Of a DNA stretch of 14,611 nucleotides, positions 6,245 to 12,849 are shown piece after piece; position 1 is the first letter of the stretch; each line of letters starts with the position of its first letter. The notes beneath the pieces were generated by a model. It had not been told where the DNA came from, ran no database searches, and saw only the letters and a list, made by a program, of their open reading frames with translations. A program made the translations under genes and the position numbers. Source of the stretch: Lachnospiraceae bacterium UBA3814 (GTDB lineage: Bacteria > Bacillota > Clostridia > Lachnospirales > Lachnospiraceae); the NCBI GenBank assembly GCA_002368575.1, contig DFEA01000063.1, forward strand, positions 1-14,611, in the 5' to 3' direction.

Positions 6245-8755
6245 TTATTTCAAACGGCAGTTAAACGCGTTTTCGGGTATAAGCTCAGTCCGAACAGCCT
6301 CCCCGCTGTAGACAAGCTCCCTTCTGACCTGCCCCGTTTCAGACTCTCCCGCTTCACCTCCGGCTTCCTTTAAGGAAGCCCCGTGCAGGATGACCAGAAG
6401 CCTTTTTTCCGTCTGCATTCCCGGAAAGGCTCCTTTTCTCTCAGCTATATCAAGGATCCTGTCCTTATCCGAATACTCAAGGCTTATCAGGGAATATTCG
6501 CCCTTTTCGTATCCGTAGCCATCTCCCGCATCCTCGTAAAGCGTAAACCTTCCGTCCGCCCCCGCATAAACGTGAAGCTCAAGCGGAGTGTCCGGCTCCT
6601 CTGAGGCGTAGCTCAGCCCCTCCCGCATGGGGATAATGCTTCCGGCTCTTACGAAGACGGGAATATGCGAAAGCCCGGTCCTTATCTTTACGGCCTGTCC
6701 CCCCCTGTATTTACTGTCTGTATACAGATCGTACCAGATACCCTCTCCCGGGAAATAAACATCCCAGGTCCGGTCACCTTCCTTAAGGGGCTTATCCCCT
6801 GCGGTAAAGTACATGGGTTCGGTTATCGGACAGACAAGAAGGCTCCTTCCGAACATAAACTCAAAATCGATGTGCCTGGCCGCGATATCCTCCGGGAAAT
6901 CAAAAATGAGGCTTCGCATAATGGTATCCGAATGAAGCCTTACGCTCCCGGCCAGGGAATAAATATAGGGCATCAGCCTGTACCGTAACCTTATCGAGTC
7001 CGCGATCGCGTCATAGAAGGGCTCTCCCTCTCTCCCGAAATTCCATATCTCCCTCGGGGTATCGGTCCCGTGAGACCTAAACATCGGAAGGAAGGTTCCG
7101 AACTGCAGCCACCTGACATAAAGCTCACAGTACCCCCGGTCCTTTACGCCCTCATCATACTCTCCCCTCCAGAACCACTTCGGGGAAGGGTCATTATTAC
7201 AGCCGCAGCCCCTGTTCTGCCACTTTTTCCCTACCGTAAAAAAACCGCCTATGTCAAGAGTCCAGTAGGGATATCCGGAAAGGCCCATATTAAGGCCCTC
7301 CGTGATCTGGCGCCTTAAGGTCTGCCAGGAGGCGCAGGTGTCCCCCGACCACAGCATCGCCCCGTACCTCTGCCCCGAGGCATAGCCCGAGCGGGTAAGG
7401 TTTAATACTCTTTTATCCCCGTCTGTCCTTCTCTGGTTTTCATATATCCCCTTTGCGTGCATGAGCGCATAGGCATTTGCCTTCTCGGGGGGCAGATATT
7501 TTTTGTGCTCCCCGCCTACCAGCTCGTAGCGCTTCCAGGGCTCCCGTTTTATCTCTCCGCCCCAGTCAGGCCCCGAAAAGGGTTCGGTGGAATCGCACCA
7601 GAAGGAGTCAAAGCCCCTGTCGAAAAGGCCCTCCTTCGCCTGTCGCCAGTATATCCTCCTTGCCTCCTCATTAAAGGCGTCGTAGGTGGCAAGATCGTTT
7701 AGAAGATATCCCTTTTCGGAAAATTCCGTATGGTTTTCAGTCCCGAAATTCATATTAGGCCACACCGATACCATGGTGTGTACATTGATATCATGAAGTC
7801 TTCGCGACTGCTCCTCAATATCTCCGTATCTTTCATTGTCAAGAAGCTTATTGCCCCATTTATCCTTCTCCCAGGTATTCCAGTCCTGAACGATACAGTC
7901 TATGGGGATGTTTAAGTCCCTGTAGCGCTTTGCGGTTTCATAGAGCTCCTTTGCGCTGTAGTATTGCTCCTTTGACTGGATGTAGCCGAAGGCCCATTTC
8001 GGAAGCATGGCCGCCTCTCCGGTAAGGCGCCTTATCCCCTTTACTATCTCATCCATACCCGGCCCGTAAATAAAGTAATATGTAAGCTGAGGTATGGCAT
8101 CAAAGAAGATATAGGAGCCGTTTTCCGTATCGTTAAAGGTCATAAGGGAGGTTATGTCAAAAAGTATGCCATAGCCCCTGTCAGAGATCATGACAGGCAT
8201 GGGGATCCTCATGTTGTGCTGATAAAGATACTGTACATGATATCTGTAGTTATATATTCCCTCCTCCGCCTGTCCGAAGCCATGTATCTGCTCGTCCTCA
8301 GAGAATTCAAAGTACAGCCTTCCCTGAAGAGCCTCATGATCCTTTACCTCCCTGAGGTTTTTGATGAAGTTCCTCTCTCCGTCCACGGTCTTTACACGTT
8401 CTATTACCGGCTCCTCGTCTCCGGTGGTGTAAGCCATTACAGGGACCCTGGTGAATTCCTTTCTTCCTTCACTTAAAAGCAGTTCCCCCTCAGCGCTCAT
8501 CCATTTAAGCCTCAGAGACTCACCGCATACCGAAGCCTTAAGCCTTCCTGCCGACACTGCTGTCTCTGACCCCGGAAAGCTTACCGCATCCCGGACCTCT
8601 CCCCTGAAGGGAGGAAGGCCTTCCTCATCGATCATGAGAGACGGTTCCTTGCTGAATTCATTGACCGAGTACCTTACCCTCATTATCCCGTCCAAAACGG
8701 GAAGTACCTCCAGCCTTTCATCCCTGTTTTTAATAAATAATCCTGTATTCTCCAT
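6245..8755 (-). CDS. GH31 alpha-glycosidase (alpha-xylosidase/alpha-glucosidase type)
   Basis: This family 31 glycoside hydrolase, 836 residues, releases terminal alpha-linked glucose or xylose from oligosaccharides by a retaining mechanism. An N-terminal beta domain precedes a TIM barrel. IVQDWNTW lies in the barrel, the expected nucleophile is D388 in FWCDSTEP, and the acid/base is D472 in LWSGDTC. These are followed by GYPYWTLDIGGFF and QFGTFLPMFRSHGTD, then C-terminal beta domains. The DxxEP nucleophile and PYWTxDIGGF pattern recalls the alpha-xylosidase branch (CjXyl31A/BoGH31A-like) rather than the DMNE alpha-glucosidases; specificity remains uncertain. No signal peptide is seen, so it should act in the cytoplasm on imported sugar. 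I chose ATG 8755, 13 nt after the peptidase stop and preceded by a G-rich ribosome site (AGGGGG). A longer reading from 8869 would overlap the peptidase gene. Confidence 0.93.
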   Translation of the reverse strand: MENTGLFIKNRDERLEVLPVLDGIMRVRYSVNEFSKEPSLMIDEEGLPPFRGEVRDAVSFPGSETAVSAGRLKASVCGESLRLKWMSAEGELLLSEGRKEFTRVPVMAYTTGDEEPVIERVKTVDGERNFIKNLREVKDHEALQGRLYFEFSEDEQIHGFGQAEEGIYNYRYHVQYLYQHNMRIPMPVMISDRGYGILFDITSLMTFNDTENGSYIFFDAIPQLTYYFIYGPGMDEIVKGIRRLTGEAAMLPKWAFGYIQSKEQYYSAKELYETAKRYRDLNIPIDCIVQDWNTWEKDKWGNKLLDNERYGDIEEQSRRLHDINVHTMVSVWPNMNFGTENHTEFSEKGYLLNDLATYDAFNEEARRIYWRQAKEGLFDRGFDSFWCDSTEPFSGPDWGGEIKREPWKRYELVGGEHKKYLPPEKANAYALMHAKGIYENQRRTDGDKRVLNLTRSGYASGQRYGAMLWSGDTCASWQTLRRQITEGLNMGLSGYPYWTLDIGGFFTVGKKWQNRGCGCNNDPSPKWFWRGEYDEGVKDRGYCELYVRWLQFGTFLPMFRSHGTDTPREIWNFGREGEPFYDAIADSIRLRYRLMPYIYSLAGSVRLHSDTIMRSLIFDFPEDIAARHIDFEFMFGRSLLVCPITEPMYFTAGDKPLKEGDRTWDVYFPGEGIWYDLYTDSKYRGGQAVKIRTGLSHIPVFVRAGSIIPMREGLSYASEEPDTPLELHVYAGADGRFTLYEDAGDGYGYEKGEYSLISLEYSDKDRILDIAERKGAFPGMQTEKRLLVILHGASLKEAGGEAGESETGQVRRELVYSGEAVRTELIPENAFNCRLK

Positions 8756-8768
8756 TGCGCCCCCTGTC

Positions 8769-10979
8769 CTACCAGACTGCGATCCTGTCCTCAGGCGCCA
8801 GATACATTCCATCACCCTCCTTAACCTCGAAGGTGTCAAGGAATTCATCAAACTGCTGCGCACATACATTGGCTCTCAGGTAATGAAGCGGGTGGGGATC
8901 AAACATAGCGGCATTCTCCGCCGCCTCCTGCGTATCCTTCCTCGCCCAGAGCTCCGCGTTTGCCGTAAAGAATTTTTCATAATCAAAATCCTTCTCTTTT
9001 TCGGCCATTTTGAGCATACATTTCATTCCGGCCATGTCCGCTATCGCCTCCGTCTGTACAAGCTGTCCCCTGTAAGGGATCCCGTTGTCAAAGGCAACCA
9101 CCTTATCATAGTACCGGACAAGCTTTTCTGCTCTTTTCATAAACGCTTCGTAATCGGCATCCGTCCACCAGTTGGATACATTGCCGTATGCATCATACTG
9201 AGCGCCTTTAGTATCGAAGGCATGGCTTATCTCATGCCCGATCACCGTCCCGAGAGCCCCGTACTTTTCTTCAAGGCTCATATCGCTCCTGTAGGATACG
9301 TCACAGAAAAAGCCGGGAATTATGTTTATTGAATTATCCACCGCATTGTAGTACGCATTTGTATCAAGGATATCTATCCCCCAGATGTCCTTGTCAACTA
9401 CACCGTTTATGCGGGAAAGTGTCCTTTCATGGCTCCCCATCATAACACTCTTTACAGCCTTCCAATAGCTTCCTCCCTCCTCGGCCGAAGCGAAGCTGTA
9501 GATCGAATCATCGGCCCATTTGTCAGGATAGACCGCATGTATGGTCATATGATCCAGCTTGTTTATCGCCTCCTTTATGGTATCCGCGGACAGCCATTCG
9601 TTCTCCGAAAGCATCTCTCTGTAGGTATCGATACAGTCTCTGCAGAGCTTTTCGATCTCGGCTCTCATTTCCTCAGACAGATATCTGTCGATATAAAGCC
9701 TGTCAAAGCAGTAGGGGAAATATGCCCTCGCGGTTTCATAGGCTATATCCTCATCAGGTTCATTATCGGTTATTCCCGCAAACTGCCCCGCATAATCCTG
9801 GTAGGCCCTGAATGCCTCCTCATCGGAAATATTCATTATTCCCCTTAACATCCCCTTCAGGGTATAGGCCTTTATCATGTCAAGACTTTCTTCCCTGTAA
9901 AGCTCGTTCATGGCAAGCAGCCAAAGAGGCTCTTCCAGATTTATCAGCTTTGAATCGGCGTACCCGTAGGCTTCCATAAACTCCGGAAGCGGAAAGGCAT
10001 CACAGAAGGAAGCAATATCCTCCATGGTCACAGGATTTATGGCTTCCCTGACAGCATTCGGTGAGGCCCAGTCCAGAGTCGATTTTATATAAGGCGCAAT
10101 GCCGGCTTCAAAGGCAAAGGCATCCTCCATATACCTCTGCTTTTCCTCGCCCTCTATTCCAAACCGGGACAGCATATAGGAAAAGACATTATCATCAAAT
10201 TCCTTCCTTCGTTTTCCCGAAACGGTCTCCTTATCATATTCGGCGGAGTCGGAATATGCCATAAGACCTGTTGAAGAGATATTTATCTCATACAGGGAGG
10301 AATCCTGCGAGTTCACAGAAAGGCCCACCCCGGCAGGAAATATCCCGAAGCAGTAATTATCCTCGCTAAGAAGGAATTCCGTCATTTCATCAAGGCTCTT
10401 AACGGCTGTAAGCCTTTCCACCATAGGCTTAAAGGGTTCAAGGCCCTCCTCGTTTCTGTGGTCCCAGTCAAGGATCAGCCCGTACATTCCCTGTACAAGA
10501 GCCGCATCATGCGCAGTCTCCCCGTCAGGCGAGGAAACAAGGCTCTTATCCTTCAGAAGCTCAAAGCACCTTTCCCGGACCGTGTCCGCTGCCTGAAGGA
10601 GCCTTAGCTCCGTGGAATATCCCGGACGGAATCCTGCATCCCTGAGCCAGTCATGGTTAACGTTCAGGAAAAGATCATCCTGTATATCAGCGTTTATATC
10701 ATCCGTCACCATCCCCGCGATACAGGTATTGATCCAGGGGGTCATGACCGACGGGTCCATCGGAAGGCTTTCCGCAGCCCTCTGCTCTTCCCATCCCGGC
10801 TTCTTCGGAAGGCTCTCGCAGATATTTATCATATACCGCGTAAAGGCCTCAGCCTGATCATTGATCCGGGAAAGCCGCACATCCAGGTTCTTTGGACTGC
10901 ACCCCGACAGTGTCCCTAAAATGATGATAAAACTCAGAAATAAGGCTGTCCTTCTTTTACATTTTGAGAATATACTCAT
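8769..10979 (-). CDS. M13-family (neprilysin-like) zinc metallopeptidase lipoprotein
   Basis: This 736-residue protein carries the M13 signatures. The zinc motif is HEISH (H582, E583, H586), the third ligand is E644 in EAIADMAG, the substrate-binding motif is NAYYNAVDNSINIIPGF, and the C-terminus ends AVW, like the CxxW-type end of the family but with Ala replacing Cys. A basic n-region, a hydrophobic segment and the lipobox LSGC put the lipidated Cys at residue 27, so it should be anchored outside the membrane and cut peptides there. I chose ATG 10979, with AAGGAGG 6 nt upstream. An in-frame TTG at 11009 also has an AAGGAG-like site and would add ten residues. It leads the operon, 13 nt before GH31. 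No peptide substrate is evident from the context. Confidence 0.93.
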   Translation of the reverse strand: MSIFSKCKRRTALFLSFIIILGTLSGCSPKNLDVRLSRINDQAEAFTRYMINICESLPKKPGWEEQRAAESLPMDPSVMTPWINTCIAGMVTDDINADIQDDLFLNVNHDWLRDAGFRPGYSTELRLLQAADTVRERCFELLKDKSLVSSPDGETAHDAALVQGMYGLILDWDHRNEEGLEPFKPMVERLTAVKSLDEMTEFLLSEDNYCFGIFPAGVGLSVNSQDSSLYEINISSTGLMAYSDSAEYDKETVSGKRRKEFDDNVFSYMLSRFGIEGEEKQRYMEDAFAFEAGIAPYIKSTLDWASPNAVREAINPVTMEDIASFCDAFPLPEFMEAYGYADSKLINLEEPLWLLAMNELYREESLDMIKAYTLKGMLRGIMNISDEEAFRAYQDYAGQFAGITDNEPDEDIAYETARAYFPYCFDRLYIDRYLSEEMRAEIEKLCRDCIDTYREMLSENEWLSADTIKEAINKLDHMTIHAVYPDKWADDSIYSFASAEEGGSYWKAVKSVMMGSHERTLSRINGVVDKDIWGIDILDTNAYYNAVDNSINIIPGFFCDVSYRSDMSLEEKYGALGTVIGHEISHAFDTKGAQYDAYGNVSNWWTDADYEAFMKRAEKLVRYYDKVVAFDNGIPYRGQLVQTEAIADMAGMKCMLKMAEKEKDFDYEKFFTANAELWARKDTQEAAENAAMFDPHPLHYLRANVCAQQFDEFLDTFEVKEGDGMYLAPEDRIAVW

Positions 10980-11031
10980 GCTGATCCTCCTTGTCTGCTT
11001 CGTAAACAAATCTTTGCTCCTTATTCAATAC

Positions 11032-11061
11032 ATTTTATCATAGGTTAAAAGAGTCAGGCAA
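11032..11061 (-). promoter_or_regulatory. Candidate promoter of the peptidase-GH31-kinase operon
   Basis: On the minus strand TTGCCT (11061-11056) and TAAAAT (11037-11032) are separated by 18 nt, giving a likely start near 11025. The -35 lies inside a small palindrome (CAGG-CAA-CCTG, 11055-11065) that could be an operator. The short leader then carries two ribosome sites, one before TTG 11009 and a better one before ATG 10979. Confidence 0.55.
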
Positions 11062-11081
11062 CCTGTTTGACGAAGGGGAGG

Positions 11082-11101
11082 ATTTGTGTCTGTTCACAAA
11101 T
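11082..11101. promoter_or_regulatory. Palindromic operator candidate between divergent promoters
   Basis: ATTTGTG (11082-11088) and CACAAAT (11095-11101) form a perfect inverted repeat with a 6-nt spacer. It lies about 20 bp upstream of the peptidase -35 and about 28 bp upstream of the hsp20 -35, so it could serve either promoter. The TTGTG...TTCACAA pattern recalls Rex (redox-sensing repressor) sites, but the whole is 2 nt shorter than the consensus as I know it, so the regulator is unknown. Confidence 0.4.
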
Positions 11102-11116
11102 TCTTAACAATTTTTG

Positions 11117-11143
11117 TTAGCACTCGCTATTGACGAGTGCTAA
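11117..11143 (+). promoter_or_regulatory. CIRCE element (HrcA operator)
   Basis: The sequence is TTAGCACTC, nine bases, then GAGTGCTAA, an exact match to the CIRCE consensus. HrcA repressor binds CIRCE and releases it on heat shock. The element covers the -35 box of the hsp20 promoter (11130-11135), so bound HrcA would block RNA polymerase. A second inverted repeat, TAACAA-TTT-TTGTTA (11105-11119), overlaps its left edge by 3 nt. Confidence 0.97.
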
Positions 11144-11158
11144 CAGATGTGGTATAAA
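11130..11158 (+). promoter_or_regulatory. Sigma-A promoter of hsp20
   Basis: TTGACG (11130-11135) and TATAAA (11153-11158) are separated by an ideal 17 nt. Transcription should start near 11165, leaving a leader of about 60 nt. The -35 lies inside CIRCE, indicating direct HrcA repression. Confidence 0.88.
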
Positions 11159-11187
11159 TATGCTCGTAAAGAGAAATGAGTGATCCG

Positions 11188-11211
11188 CTTTTAAAAGGCG
11201 ATAAATAAAAG
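11188..11211 (+). other. Weak A/U hairpin near the hsp20 ribosome site
   Basis: In the leader RNA, CUUUUA (11188-11193) can pair with UAAAAG (11206-11211), which overlaps the front of the ribosome site AAAAGGAGG (11207-11215). Six mostly A-U pairs with a 12-nt loop would melt easily. This is loosely like RNA thermometers seen in other small heat-shock genes, but the GGAGG core stays mostly free, so evidence is thin. Confidence 0.2.
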
Positions 11212-11223
11212 GAGGAATGAATT

Positions 11224-11664
11224 ATGTTGATGCCAAGTATTTTCGGTGAAAATTTATTTGATGATTTTTTTGATTATCCCGTTCAGAAAAGGCGCGTTGA
11301 ACGTCCCGAGCCCAAGGAATTTGCAGTAATGAAGACCGATGTGCGGGAAAACGAGAAGGGCTTTGAGCTGGATATCGATCTTCCCGGCTACGATAAGTCC
11401 AATGTTAAGGCGGAGCTTAAGGACGGTTATATGACCGTTACCGCGGAGAAGAATTCCGAATCCGATGAAAAGGACGACAAGGGCAGGTATATCCGCAGGG
11501 AGCGTTACTTCGGCTCCTGCAAGAGAAGCTTCTTTGTAGGCGAGGATGTGACCGAGGAGGATATCAGGGCGAAGTTTGAAAACGGTGTCCTTAAGATAAG
11601 CATCCCCAAGAAGGAAGCAAAGCCTAAGGTAGAGGAAAAGAAATTCATAGCCATCGAAGGTTAA
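11224..11664 (+). CDS. hsp20: Small heat-shock protein, Hsp20/alpha-crystallin family
   Basis: This is an ATP-independent cytoplasmic chaperone that holds unfolding proteins, 146 residues, a normal length. A short N-terminal arm (MLMPSIFGENLFDDFFD) is followed by the alpha-crystallin domain at about residues 36-130, with DIDLPGYDKSNVKAEL and the closing GVLKISIPK motif. The C-terminal tail is rich in Lys and Glu. AAAAGGAGG lies 8 nt before the ATG; a second Met at residue 3 is a possible alternative. The gene is alone in its transcript, between a CIRCE-controlled promoter and a strong terminator, and is divergent from the peptidase gene. Confidence 0.96.
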   Translation: MLMPSIFGENLFDDFFDYPVQKRRVERPEPKEFAVMKTDVRENEKGFELDIDLPGYDKSNVKAELKDGYMTVTAEKNSESDEKDDKGRYIRRERYFGSCKRSFFVGEDVTEEDIRAKFENGVLKISIPKKEAKPKVEEKKFIAIEG

Positions 11665-11685
11665 ATACTGTTCTTATATCTTAAG

Positions 11686-11715
11686 GCCGGGGTCATTTTT
11701 ATGACCCCGGCTTTT
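11686..11715 (+). terminator. Intrinsic terminator of hsp20
   Basis: A perfect 11-bp stem (GCCGGGGTCAT at 11686-11696, ATGACCCCGGC at 11701-11711) encloses a TTTT loop and is followed by TTTT. It lies 21 nt after the hsp20 stop codon. Confidence 0.92.
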
Positions 11716-11722
11716 CTGCTTC

Positions 11723-11905
11723 AGGCCGCTATCTGACTATTGCAAATACAACATCCGCGGCATAGATCATAAACATAAACTTAAAGGTGGAGAAATCTCG
11801 AAAGATCAGTATGATGACTGGCGGTACAAGTATCCGGAGCTTGATACACATCAGTTCTCGGTGGATGTCCTGCCAGGAGAGATCAGCGATGCCCTGATAA
11901 AGTAA
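11723..11905 (+). pseudogene. 3' remnant of an unidentified gene
   Basis: One frame is open for about 60 codons and ends at TAA (11903-11905). It reads like real protein: DYCKYNIRGIDHKHKLKGGE, then a Tyr/Trp-rich YDDWRYKYPE, and it closes with GEISDALIK. No in-frame ATG, ribosome site or promoter precedes it; the frame is stopped upstream at 11702-11704 inside the hsp20 terminator. Base composition resembles the sugar locus rather than the AT-rich DNA that follows. It is probably the end of a gene cut off by deletion or recombination. I do not recognise the family. Confidence 0.45.
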
Positions 11906-12082
11906 GAGAAGAAAAAATCATTCGCTCTCTATAAGTTCTCAGCTGAACTTTAGCATATATGTTTAGTTTTAGCGTAAAATATGGCTTATTTTTATCTCAT
12001 TTCCACATTTTATTCTGACTATCTGATTTTTTGTTGCCAAAGTGTTGCCAGTGGTTTCTTTTTGAAACACCTCCCAGGATTT
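11906..12082. other. AT-rich non-coding stretch with a short direct repeat
   Basis: No convincing gene is seen here. The DNA becomes sharply richer in A/T after the remnant's stop codon. TGTTGCCA occurs twice in direct orientation (12032-12039 and 12043-12050), separated by AAG. This could be a leftover of an integrated element or a chance repeat. No terminator is evident after the toxin gene; a 5-bp stem (GTTTC-AAAAA-GAAAC, minus strand, near 12057-12071) lacks a T run. Confidence 0.35.
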
Positions 12083-12430
12083 TCATTCTCCCCAATAATC
12101 TATAGATTCCTGAGTCCGTCCGGATATTCCAAACAGTTTCATCATGAAATCTTCACGCTCATTAAACATCTGAACAACGACCACTTTCTTTGCTTCAATC
12201 CTGTAGATAAAATAATTGTGATTCGTGAATATATACCAATAATCAGTATCTATGTCATACATACGGGATATGCTGACACCGCTTTCTTCATGTTGACCAA
12301 GCATATCAACATGGTCTGCCATAGCCGTCAGAATTTCTTTCGTTTTCTCCTCACCATACTCCCCGGCAAGCTCTTTTTTGAGTTTCAGGAGCTTCCTTTT
12401 AACAAGCTGGGAATACTCAACACTCTTCAT
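12083..12430 (-). CDS. RelE/ParE-family toxin of a type II toxin-antitoxin system
   Basis: This 115-residue basic protein has the RelE/ParE fold pattern. It has N-terminal helices (VKRKLLKLKKELAGEYGEEK), then strands with YWYIFTNHNYFIYRIE, and the closing VVVVQMFNEREDFMMKLFGI typical of the family. Members are mRNA-cleaving (RelE) or gyrase-targeting (ParE) toxins; which applies cannot be decided here. The ATG follows the antitoxin stop by 3 nt, and only a weak GGGG lies upstream, so translation is probably coupled to the antitoxin. This gene order, antitoxin first, is the normal one. Confidence 0.85.
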   Translation of the reverse strand: MKSVEYSQLVKRKLLKLKKELAGEYGEEKTKEILTAMADHVDMLGQHEESGVSISRMYDIDTDYWYIFTNHNYFIYRIEAKKVVVVQMFNEREDFMMKLFGISGRTQESIDYWGE

Positions 12431-12433
12431 AAA

Positions 12434-12688
12434 CTATATCCCCAACTCTTTTCTAAGTTCTTTAGAGGATATAGTACCCTCCGTCGCTATGGACTGTTCT
12501 CCCTTTTGCATCTCAATCTGAAATCTATATAATGCAAGCTGTTTTTCCAAATCATCCAACTCCTGCATATTTATCATCGCGATCTGCCCATGACCATTCT
12601 TGGTAAGATATACACGATTGCCATAGTTTACCTCTTTAACAACACTGGTGTAGTTTCTAAGATCGGAAATCGGTTTGATATTAGGCAT
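12434..12688 (-). CDS. Phd/YefM-family antitoxin
   Basis: This 84-residue antitoxin partners the downstream toxin. The N-terminal DNA-binding part reads MPNIKPISDLRNYTSVVKEV and continues VYLTKNGHGQIAMINMQELDDLE, the characteristic Phd/YefM pattern. The C-terminal part (about 55-84) is the segment expected to wrap the toxin. GGAGG lies 7 nt before the ATG. Antitoxins of this type normally repress their own promoter, and an inverted repeat sits just upstream of that promoter. Confidence 0.88.
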   Translation of the reverse strand: MPNIKPISDLRNYTSVVKEVNYGNRVYLTKNGHGQIAMINMQELDDLEKQLALYRFQIEMQKGEQSIATEGTISSKELRKELGI

Positions 12689-12712
12689 AATAGCACCTCC
12701 ACTCTTTAGGTC

Positions 12713-12762
12713 ATTTTAACATCAGACTCTCTGGATTGCAACAAAATTTGTAGGTAAATTTT
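12713..12762 (-). promoter_or_regulatory. Toxin-antitoxin promoter with possible operator
   Basis: On the minus strand TTGCAA (12741-12736) and TAAAAT (12718-12713) are separated by 17 nt, pointing to a start near 12706, about 18 nt before the antitoxin ATG. Immediately upstream, AAAATTT (12743-12749) and AAATTTT (12756-12762) form a perfect 7-bp inverted repeat with a 6-nt spacer, a candidate binding site for the antitoxin or toxin-antitoxin complex. Confidence 0.6.
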
Positions 12763-12770
12763 ACAGCATC

Positions 12771-12797
12771 TTCTAATTTGACATACTACTATTAGAA
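12771..12797. repeat. Inverted repeat TTCTAAT/ATTAGAA
   Basis: TTCTAAT (12771-12777) and ATTAGAA (12791-12797) are perfect 7-bp arms around a 13-nt spacer that contains TTGACA on the plus strand. No -10 follows at the right distance and no gene reads plus-strand from here. It could be an operator half of the toxin-antitoxin control region or a mobile-element trace. Confidence 0.3.
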
Positions 12798-12814
12798 CAG
12801 CTCCTGCATTAAAT

Positions 12815-12849
12815 CAACAAAAGAGAGACTTTCAACTCATCCCCTCTTT
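12815..12849 (-). terminator. Possible weak terminator after the PhoR-like kinase
   Basis: On the minus strand AAAGAGGG (12849-12842) can pair with CTCTCTTT (12827-12820), eight pairs including one G-T, around a 14-nt loop. A broken T run (TTTTGTTG) follows. It starts 18 nt after the kinase stop codon. The stem is A/T-rich, so termination may be leaky and allow readthrough into the toxin-antitoxin pair. Confidence 0.4.

Noticed and set aside
8756..8869. N-terminal extension of GH31 from 8869
   Set aside because: It would overlap the end of the peptidase gene by about 100 bp. The extra residues are arginine-rich and unlike GH31 N-termini, and ATG 8755 has a plausible ribosome site.
8451..9332. 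Long plus-strand open frame of 293 codons
   Set aside because: It lies antisense across the end of the M13 peptidase and the start of GH31, both of which carry clear family motifs. Its translation is low-complexity with no recognisable domain.
12018..12060. Possible C-terminal tail of a tyrosine integrase on the minus strand (LATLWQQ-like reading)
   Set aside because: The reading is only about ten residues long, has no upstream frame and no catalytic motif, so it could not be told from chance.
11981..12532. Plus-strand open frame of 183 codons
   Set aside because: It is antisense to the toxin and the end of the antitoxin gene, is rich in Phe/Leu/His as expected from a shadow frame, and has no ribosome site.
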